A stretch of DNA of 64,000 nucleotides from NCBI GenBank assembly GCA_022059125.1, contig JAEUWY010000001.1, forward strand, positions 2,666,001 to 2,730,000, given 5' to 3'. The notes under the pieces were generated by a model. The model saw nothing but the letters and a program-made list of their open reading frames with translations, was not told the DNA's origin and searched no databases. Every line of letters starts with the position of its first letter. Within the stretch, counting starts at the first letter, position 1. Position numbers and translations under genes: made by a program. This stretch comes from Corynespora cassiicola. Taxonomy: Eukaryota > Ascomycota > Dothideomycetes > Pleosporales > Corynesporascaceae. Shown here in pieces: positions 55,970 through 64,000 of this stretch.

Positions 55970-57974
55970 GGCGAAATGGAGGAGCAGGTGATCCTCAAGA
56001 CAAAACAACAATGGCCATTAGAGTCTGGCTGACTCTGGAGGTCGAGAGTACGCGTCCGGACGGGGAAAGGTGGAGCGCTCTGTTCTATATGTAAAAGACG
56101 CGAAAGAATGACGCAGTAAGTGTGCGAGAGAACGGCTCTGTTAACGAACGTGAGGAGTATTATTACTGGGGATCAAGAAGGAAAGGAATGTCGGTAGCGA
56201 AAAGTAGCCAGTCGCTGGTGGTAATGCACAAGAAAGCAAATGCAGAGAGAGTGGATGCAGAACCAAGGTGGGAGGTGCAGGACAGCCAATCGCCGATATA
56301 AACTCTGTCGGCACTGGCTGGAGCAGGCTTTGCAGCCAGCCTTGTCATTCGAGACCTCAGGGAGATGGACCCAGCCACCAGCAGGTTGCTTTCTCGTGCC
56401 GCTGCCGGCACCAGTGCCCAGGGCGTAAGGACGGGCATCGTGCTGCCCATTGGCCCTGGGGAATAAGGACCAGCCAATGACACGAACCCCCACGCGAGAC
56501 AAAAGGGAGTGGACAAGAGCACTCGCAGGACCCTTTGGGGACTCGCCGGGCACCCAGCTGAGACCGTATTCATCTCCCTGGGCCCAGCGACAAAGCATCG
56601 TCGAGGCGCCGCCGCAGCCTGGTGGAGGCGGGGCTCTGCGGAACCAGTCCGCATGAATCGTGGTCCTGGCGCGGGTGGATTTTCGATGAAGGTCGCGTCA
56701 GAAAAAGCGCGTACCAAATTAAACCCCAAACGGTCGAATGAGCAAACACTTGCGTGCCTAATTCTCTTCAAGGCTGTGCCAAGTCGTCCCAGATTGGCCG
56801 GCGGGACCATGCACAAAGACGTGCTGTGGAGCGCCAGATTCGTCGGCCCTGCATAAAAAGCGAATCCTCCCATAGAGTTTTGTGACACAGCCTCAGGGAT
56901 GAAGCCATCGACTGTCTGGTATATAGCTGACACCAATATCAACTGCCGACACCGAGATTTCGCACGCCCTCGACATCAATTGCGGCATCTCAGGCGCCAG
57001 AGGCCGCGTGAGGAGGCGTCGACGGTCATCCGAAAGGGGGACAGCACGGGCGGATTATCCAGTCAAGCGAAGCGGACGGGGGATCGACACGATGCCGAAG
57101 ATCCAGTGTGGTCCGACCTCCTCGCGTCGGCCCACCGGGAGCGACGCAATGGTGGGCAGGTTCTGGCAGAAAAGAGGCTGAAACATGTTTTCACTCATCA
57201 CCAGTGGTGTTGATCTTTGCCCGGACGGCGCACGCAGTACATGTATGTGTTGCTGCGTCTCGCCCGTCGTCCTCTTTACATGCAAGAAACACGCCCACTA
57301 ATGCGGGGCGGCTCCGACATCCGATGAAATATCAGCCTGCCCAGTCGCGCAATGTTGAGCGTCTTCTCACATGTCGTGGTTTGGCTAGATCCTCACATAT
57401 TGCCAATATCAGGTCTGCAGGCGCCAGCGATCCCGCTCAAGGTTGCACAAGGCGGCACGGTCCACGAAATCGCTGCAGCGTTGTCGACATGTTTCCTGGG
57501 ATGCGTTGGACCGACGGTTGCGCGTGCACCTCGAGTTGTGCAGCAGGACACCATCTCCTAGGGCCATCAACCGTCCAGGCTTAGCAGTGAGGTTGACTTT
57601 AGGGAGCTAACTTAGCATCCACACCTCCCATGGGTCACGAATGTTGCGGCATGTAGTGCTTACCTAGCCACCTGCTCACCCACAGCGATACGACAAGACA
57701 TGTGTGACTGGCGTGGTCTTCCTGGTATGTCAGATCGAAAAAGTTTTTACTAGACCATCCAGGATTTGGATCTGGTGCCGCTCACAACCCTTTCATCTCT
57801 CTGCGAGAACATTTGTTTTGCCTGGCGAGACCAAAATGGCTCCAAGCTGGCTGGTGATGCGCGCTACAGGGGGGCGTGGGGGGCTGCACATGGCCCTGGC
57901 CCACAACGTGATTTGCTACCAAGTATTCCAAACGTCGTCCGAGTTAGGCCCAGTACCCTGGAAACGACACTAGC
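55970..57974. other. Intergenic, ~2 kb
   Basis: Between the promoter of the DUF4203-type gene and the 3' end of glutathione synthetase. A 259-codon minus-strand frame at 56163-56942 has no recognisable content and I do not call it. No RNA gene seen. Confidence 0.5.
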
Positions 57975-59700
57975 TCAGCTGTCGACCAAGCAGCAGCTGT
58001 CGACGGCACCGAACCCCGCTGCAACACCGCCCTCCTCGCTTTGGTCGCCCTTGGTTCGTAGCAAGTATCCCGCCTCCCAATTCTGCAGGATCTCGCCTCG
58101 ATCGCTTTCCCCAGACCCATTGCGCCAGAGACAGACGCCATAGACACCCAGCTCTCCAATGACACCGCCCCTCTGGAGCTCCCCGTTCCGCAGGATCGCG
58201 TTTCTGAGCGGGGGCGGCTCAATCATCTCCATCAATATGTACGCGGGCCAATGCGTCTCGGGAAGGTCCTTGAGGAACGGAGGAATGGCTTTCCGGTATA
58301 TGTTGTTGCCACCACCCTCCCGCTGTGGTTTGAGAACATACCTAACGGCAGATTCAACGTCGGTTGCCAGTGTTTTGGCCTCTCTACCAGCCTCGCTCTC
58401 ATCCAGAGGGTAGATGGGAGCAAACGTCGCCAGGACACGCGAGGCAACGCTCTCGTCCGGTAAGTACCGCTTCAGGTGTGGAGAGTGAGGGGTTGCCAAA
58501 ACCTGTTGAACCTTTTTGCAGCCCGCCAGCTGTGTCAAGACGCTAGGGCATTTGATGGCTCTGCTCTTTTCCAGGTGAAGCCGCGCATCCCAGTCTTCCT
58601 CTCCTCGCGGATAGTCATCGGGTGAGTATCCCGCTCGAAAGTAGATTGTCGTCACTTCGTACGACGTGGAGGGTGAGTTGGGAGGGGTGTATACGAGCGT
58701 TCGGTCCGACTCCAACGTTGTAGCGGTAAGAGTCTGGTGAAAGGGTAGTCTGAATGATCGGACGCCGCCCTCTTCGAAGAGTGCATACTCCAAGTGCCGT
58801 TGGTCAAACACATTCCTCTCTGGGTCCTGGACTACGAAGATGACGCAGAGGGGGCGGCCAGTCCGCGAGCGTCCATAGGCTTTGTGAGAAGCCGCGAGCC
58901 CTCTTGCTAGGGAAGAAGCCGAGTTACTCTGGCGAAGGGCCTCTTGTTTGATGATGGATGAGGTTGAAGATGGGTAGGCATCTATTGCAAATAGATATTT
59001 GTGCAAAGTTGAAACTTTCGAAGACAAGCCTCCAAAAGATGATGCTATAGTGTTGAACTCGACTTGTTTGAGCCCAGGGGAAGGGTTGGAACTGGCAGGG
59101 TCCGTGTGGACCATGTAATCTGAACGGAAAAGACCTAGCGACAGATCCTGCATTCACTCAGAGGCTGAAGGCTCAAAACGTCCGACGAGTCACGCACCTG
59201 GACGTATCCTTCCTTCTTGACCGCAAGATGGGTTTGCCATAGCTTGCCCACAAAGTCGTCGATGTCGATCAGCCTGTGTGGTGGGGTGAGTACTCTCGCA
59301 GAAGCGGGGCAGCGATGCAATGTAATGCAAAACAAAATGTCCCGAACAACAATCATTGGCGAGTGTCGCCGGGTACGCAGTCGAACAGGTGCGCTTACTC
59401 TTCAACTATGCTCTGCAGCCATTCTTCGTCGCGTGCGATAGCGGAATACAGTTCATTGTAGGCCTTCTGGATGGCGAGCCCCTCCTCGAAGCATGTGCGA
59501 GGGAACAGGCTCGGAAATAATGTGACGGGAGCTGTAGCTGCAAGGACGCCTGCAGGGTCTAGAGAAGGCTGTACAAATGACGGGGCAGGCCGTACTGCCA
59601 GTCCATGGGCGATGGACCAGTCTTTGAGGTTTGAGAGCAGATATTGCTCCTCGTCGGGAGAAAGCTCCGGCGGATAGCTGGCGTACGAGGAGACAGACAT
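57975..59700 (-). CDS. gsh2: Glutathione synthetase (eukaryotic GSH2 type)
   Basis: Three exons, 59700-59399, 59273-59198 and 59147-57975 (introns of 125 and 50 nt), give 516 aa. Family features: the N-terminal LKDWSIAHGL region, KQVEFNTIASSFGGLSSKV (substrate-binding segment), and YVLKPQREGGGNNIY, the glycine-rich ATP loop. The C-terminal ILMEMIEPP and VGELGVYG-like segments also match. It joins gamma-glutamylcysteine and glycine with ATP to make glutathione, in the cytosol. Length is typical (yeast 491, human 474). The divergent neighbour at 60331 is unrelated. Confidence 0.95.
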
Positions 59701-60330
59701 TGCGGGGAATGTCTTGTAGCAGCTGGCGTCACGGCTTCTGCAATACTTTGTAGGCTATCGAAGAGCAGAGAAATGAAGTTTGCAAGCCGCGTGATTGAGT
59801 GAGCGTGTGCGCTAGGCGATTTCATCATTGCGCTACTACCGAAGCTCGGAAGCACCCGGGGGCCCTTGAAGTCCCCTGGCCTAGACCATCCCAAGTTTAC
59901 GGGCGCTCAGTCGTGTGGCCTTTGATATCAACGGGATGGTATTGTATAAGAGGAGTGAAGGAAATACAGGTCCAGAAACTTGGTGAAGTCGCTGGTCCAG
60001 CTGCGCCGCGCGCTCACGTGACCAAGCACACGTGCAACTGCCTACCTAGGTACCAAAGCAGGTGCAGCTTGCCTCTTTCGCAACGCCACTCCACCCCATG
60101 CGTTCGCCCGCCTCGCACACACCACCTCGGGCCTACCTATACTTGCTACGGCTCTCTGGAATCCGTATCCAACCATTCACGTATGCAAAGTTCGATGCTG
60201 AAGGTCCAGCTTGGATTACTCCGCATCTTTGCCTGCCAACATCTTATGTTCATATACATATCGCAACGCCTCTGACCGACGCCTCAGGATCTGTGAGTGC
60301 AAGGACGACCTGTGGCAAACAGCTGCAGCC
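59701..60330. promoter_or_regulatory. Divergent promoter region of GSH2 and the acidic nuclear protein gene
   Basis: About 630 bp with E-box-like CACGTG words near 60016 and 60030 and a CCTACCTAGGTACC word at about 60041-60054. No coding region. Confidence 0.5.
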
Positions 60331-61716
60331 ATGGAACCTGCAGCCTCCTTGGGGCAGTCCATACGGCCCACCACCAACGAGAACTGGGACCATCTCTTGG
60401 ACCGCTGGGACAAAAACGACGACGAGATCCTCGATTTCTCAGTACCCGATGAGGACGATGGGGATGATGAAGGCGACGACATTGATGATGTAGAGGAAAT
60501 CAGCGAAGAAGAAGTCATGGAAACTGAGGTTCAGGGCAAAATGTTTACAAAGGAAGAAGTTGCGGACGTTATAAACGAGGCCATCGCTCTCTTTACCAAC
60601 AAGTGGCACACGCAACAACAGGGCAAGGAAGATGAACGCCTGAGCAAGGCTCTTGGGCGATGGCAAGAAGTCGGAGCATCAGGTCAGGACAAACAGCGCG
60701 AGCTTGCCAGAAGGATCAAATATAATGTCGAGATCCTGACGCAACGGCTTGATTTAATGTGTGGAGAGATATGTGAGCAAGACTGGAATTCGGAAGGAAG
60801 CATTCGTCGCCAGTGCAAGGTGCTGGAGGGAACCGTTGAAGTCTTGGAGCACGAGCGATGGCTTGAACAAGTTTACGATGGATGGCTCAACCAAGTTGAC
60901 GGAAACGACATGCCTCCCTCGGACGGAGTCCAATCGACACAAAGGGTTGAAATAATCGACTTTGGCTCAGGATCTGACGACTCTGAAGAGAACGACCAAG
61001 ACGGAAATGTTACATGTTCAACCAGCTCTGCACCTCGCGCCGCTGGGGGTGCAACGTCAGAGTTGACCGACCACCAGTCTGTCGAGCCTGTCATCAATTA
61101 CCTGGAGCCGAGACGAAAGCCCCAGGAGCCCGCCGTCAATCTTCTGACACCGCGACGAAACGTCTTGCCCGTCCAGAGCTTCACATCACAGACTAGTGCC
61201 AGAGTATCCGCCCCCGTGTGGCATGGCAAGAATCCAGAAACCGCATCGATTCATGCTGTGACAAAATGGGCCTGGGCTGATCTCACGCGAAATACCGACC
61301 GCAAGCGCATAGTCATGAAGGCGATTCAAGAGATTGATGCAACCGACCGTGAGATGCTGCGAACGCGGGTCAACACGGTCAAGAAGCGTCATCTATTGAA
61401 TGAGATTGCCAAATGTGCCGCGATGATGGTCCGAGGAGAGAGCAGGATGAGAGGAGTCCTGCCCCGAGACAACTACAAGATTGTCGTCTTTACCAAATTG
61501 TTCCTCTGTTGGTGGATGGCAGACAACGCCTTCAAGCGGGAGACACCACAACGGCGGCTCGAAGAATTGCTACAATGCCTAGAGGACGGATCGACTGACC
61601 CAGGGATATTCTATGACTGGGTTCGCTACGTGTTCGCACACACGTTTAGCGAAGAGGCCCTCTCGACGCCTCATCTCCCGTCACAGGCTGAGGTCATTGT
61701 CATCGATGATGACTGA
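60331..61716 (+). CDS. Acidic nuclear-looking protein with SUMO-interacting-like motifs
   Basis: First ATG at 60331 gives 461 aa; the open frame upstream (from 60211) lacks an ATG. Residues ~35-70 are very acidic (EDDGDDEGDDIDD). A central region has a helical domain with RELARRIKYNVEILTQRLDLMCGEIC. The C-terminal third has a second helical region with KWAWADLTRNTDRKR and FLCWWMADNAF. The last residues, AEVIVIDDD, and an internal VEIIDFGSGSDD are hydrophobic-then-acidic, the pattern of SUMO-interacting motifs. I do not recognise the family by name. A nuclear, chromatin-associated role is plausible but is inference. Confidence 0.7.
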   Translation: MEPAASLGQSIRPTTNENWDHLLDRWDKNDDEILDFSVPDEDDGDDEGDDIDDVEEISEEEVMETEVQGKMFTKEEVADVINEAIALFTNKWHTQQQGKEDERLSKALGRWQEVGASGQDKQRELARRIKYNVEILTQRLDLMCGEICEQDWNSEGSIRRQCKVLEGTVEVLEHERWLEQVYDGWLNQVDGNDMPPSDGVQSTQRVEIIDFGSGSDDSEENDQDGNVTCSTSSAPRAAGGATSELTDHQSVEPVINYLEPRRKPQEPAVNLLTPRRNVLPVQSFTSQTSARVSAPVWHGKNPETASIHAVTKWAWADLTRNTDRKRIVMKAIQEIDATDREMLRTRVNTVKKRHLLNEIAKCAAMMVRGESRMRGVLPRDNYKIVVFTKLFLCWWMADNAFKRETPQRRLEELLQCLEDGSTDPGIFYDWVRYVFAHTFSEEALSTPHLPSQAEVIVIDDD

Positions 61717-62710
61717 AGATGATCATCTGCTTGAGTAATATTTTCAAACGGGCTTTTTGCAGTGGTCGTTTTAAACTTTTGGCCTACAGACAATTCAGAA
61801 ATGAGGCGGAACATGGAGCTGCTGAGCGCTGATTCAATACGATCACGACGCAAAAAAGCAGACACCAAGTACGAGAAAACCCTACAAGCAGCGGTGTGCT
61901 GCTAAATTGGACTATTGCTGAGGATCGGAGTTCGGAATACAATACCCAACATTTAATGTCTTTCTAGCTTCATTGTTTAGCTCCGCCGCGGGCAAAACTC
62001 GGAATAGTTATGGCACGTTGCCGTGCCGAAGATTTTATACACACTTTGCCGTGCCGATTTTTGCTCTCAGATGATGAGGTGAGGCGGGTCCGCAGCGAGT
62101 AATGATCAAAAGTCCAGGCCCTGCAGTTCCGACGGGACCAACGTTTGCGGAGAAAATCGCCCTTCCGGATCGCTTGGAGGGTTTCCTTGGGACTCTGAAG
62201 TAGCGCACCCATCGGCACACACCGCCTCTGCATAGCACCGGCACAGCTGCAGGTGCGGTATATAGCATCGTCACGTAGTAGGGCAGCAGGGTGGTGGCCT
62301 TGGGAGCCCGTTCGCTATCCGCCTCGGCCGCTGGCGTTCGCATTGCCCTTCGGACCAGGCATGTTCTCGGCCGGTGGAGAAGGGATAGTCGCTGCATACG
62401 GCAGGGCTCATCGGCGCCCCTCGCGGAAAGCCTACGGTCTCGCACTCGTTCAATCAAACTATTATTAAGACCGAGATGGCGTCGCCGCGGCGTGCAGTGG
62501 GTAAGCCAGGCATGCAGGGCGCAGCCAATCACGCGGGGCGCAATTCGAAGCCGATGGCCGGCACCTTGGTTTCTTCTCCGCATATGAAAGAACGAATTCT
62601 GTCCCATTCCCACCGTACCATCCATCCCTACCCTCCGTCTTGCTTTTGCACCCTCACGATACCACAAGCCGCGCCCGCCACTCGATCCCTCTGACATCGC
62701 CATTGACGCC
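61717..62710. other. Intergenic, promoter of ALAS gene
   Basis: No other gene called; a 290-codon minus-strand frame at 62035-62907 overlaps the ALAS start and has no recognisable content. The stretch near 62600-62700 is pyrimidine-rich and just upstream of the ATG. Confidence 0.5.
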
Positions 62711-64000
62711 ATGGAGGCCCTTTTGCGCCAGTCGAGGTCCATGTGCCCATTTCTCCACAAGACGTCGCCCGCCACCCTCCGCTCGCTCTCCACCACGGCC
62801 GCCGGCCACGAGGTCTCCCCGGGCGGCGGAAGCATGTCCAACCTGCAGGTCCTTGCCCGCCGCTGCCCCATCATGGGCAAGGCCCTCGCCGTCCAGAGCG
62901 CCCGCACTGGAAACAGCGCCCTTGCTGGCGCTTTCGGAGGCGTCCGGGCCTACCACAGCCGCGTCAATCGTGCCAGGCTGCACACGTCGAGCGCAAAGGA
63001 AGCGCAAGCTGTTGAGATTGAGAATCTCCGCGCCAAGCAAGGTACGTAGCCTTCGCGCACATGTGTCCCCACCGCATCCGTTGGGAGCTGAGACGGAATG
63101 GGTGCGCACCAAAAATCACCTCAGCTGACTGAATGCAACAGTGCCCTTCCCGCACGCTGCCCAGAAGACTGCAAAGGCCCAAGCAGCAACTCCCGCTGAG
63201 AATCCGCATGCCGCAAAGGCCGCTCAATTCAACTATGAGGCCTTTTACGAGAATGAGCTGGACAAAAAGCACAAGGACAAATCGTACCGCTACTTCAACA
63301 ACATCAACCGCCTGGCCAAGGAATTTCCCCGCGCCCACATGGCGTCCAAGGAGGAGAAAGTGACGGTCTGGTGCTCCAATGACTACCTCGGCATGGGCCG
63401 CAACTCGCATGTGCTGAAGAGCATGCACGAAACCCTGGACATGTACGGCGCGGGAGCTGGAGGCACGAGAAACATCTCTGGCCACAACCAGCATGCCGTT
63501 GGGCTTGAGGGTACCATTGCAAAGTTGCACGCAAAGGAAGCCGCACTGGTTTTCTCGTCCTGCTACGTCGCCAACGATGCCACGCTCGCGACCCTTGGAA
63601 GCAAACTACCTAACTGTGTGATTCTTTCCGACAGCCTGAATCATGCCTCGATGATCCAGGGCATTCGTCATTCGGGCGCAAAGAAGATGGTGTTCAAGCA
63701 CAATGACGTTGCTGACTTGGAGGCCAAGCTGGCCTCCATCCCAGCCGAATATCCCAAAATCATTGCCTTTGAGAGTGTGTACAGCATGTGCGGCTCGATT
63801 GGCCCGATCGAGGAGATTTGCGATCTCGCTGAAAAGTACGGCGCAATCACTTTCCTCGATGAAGTCCATGCCGTTGGCATGTATGGACCACACGGTGCCG
63901 GCGTTGCCGAGCACCTCGACTACGAAGCCCACCAAGCCGGCAGGCCAAAGGGCACCATCATGGACCGCATAGACATCATCACCGGAACCCTTGGAAAGGC
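62711..64000 (+). CDS. hem1: 5-aminolevulinate synthase, mitochondrial (partial, runs off right edge)
   Basis: Exon 1 is 62711-63041 and exon 2 starts at 63142 and continues past the window (100-nt intron). Residues 1-110 are an Arg/Ser/Ala-rich mitochondrial presequence with two CP-type heme-regulatory motifs, MCPFLHK (about residue 15) and RRCPIMGK (about residue 54). Exon 2 begins the catalytic region: [37 protein letters not shown], then a [16 protein letters not shown] block and an [12 protein letters not shown] segment close to where the PLP lysine is expected. ALAS condenses glycine and succinyl-CoA in the mitochondrial matrix, the first step of haem synthesis in fungi. The window ends before the lysine motif and C-terminus. 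Confidence 0.95.

Noticed and set aside
56163..56942. 259-codon minus-strand frame between the DUF4203-type gene and GSH2
   Set aside because: No recognisable domain, odd composition for a protein, and overlapping frames in other phases of the same GC-rich DNA.
62035..62907. 290-codon minus-strand frame
   Set aside because: Antisense to the start of ALAS, Arg-rich composition typical of the complement of GC-rich DNA, no domain.
1..64000. CRISPR arrays, bacterial operons, rRNA genes
   Set aside because: None seen; the spliced genes show a fungal nuclear genome and the repeats present are LTRs, TIRs or minisatellites.

Overview
This window reads as nuclear DNA of a filamentous ascomycete. Genes carry short introns (about 45-60 nt) with GTANGT-like donors and CTRAC-like branch sites, the HET and 2EXR/F-box-like families are present, and AT-rich stretches look mutated by RIP. 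I infer a Dothideomycete, probably Pleosporales, from overall gene style and a ~1.86 kb TIR transposon; the sequence alone does not prove the species.

Layout. 0.4-11 kb: a TauD-type dioxygenase and a TRI12-like MFS transporter side by side, a Met/Asn-rich orphan protein, a 2EXR/F-box-like gene and cyclin H (TFIIH kinase cyclin). 11.7-25.1 kb: an accessory block. Two diverged paralogous orphan genes (11.7 and 24-25 kb, the second interrupted by an in-frame TGA) and a four-exon orphan gene flank a nested transposon. The outer element is a heavily decayed TIR DNA transposon with 64-bp inverted ends. The inner element is a Ty3/gypsy chromovirus (13,495-20,305) with two 370-bp LTRs that look identical, Gag, a -1 frameshift Pol with a C-terminal chromodomain, and an extra antisense ORF carrying a Zn2Cys6-like cysteine cluster followed by a coiled coil.

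26-34 kb: a HET-domain protein, a convergent multi-pass membrane protein, then UBC1 (E2 with UBA) and RPT2 (19S proteasome ATPase) head to head across ~740 bp. 34.6-45.9 kb: a run of genes I mostly do not recognise (two coiled-coil proteins, one with a 1-nt frameshift, and a 2EXR/F-box-like gene whose first exon is 4 nt), with a ~67-bp minisatellite. 48.4-64 kb: conserved genes again: ERF4/golgin A7-like palmitoyltransferase partner, a TMEM198/DUF4203-type membrane protein, glutathione synthetase, a nuclear-looking acidic protein with SUMO-interacting-like motifs, and the 5' part of 5-aminolevulinate synthase running off the right edge. Large GC-rich intergenic spaces with homopolymer runs surround ERF4.

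All spliced models were assembled by eye from reading-frame continuity and splice signals. None has transcript support.
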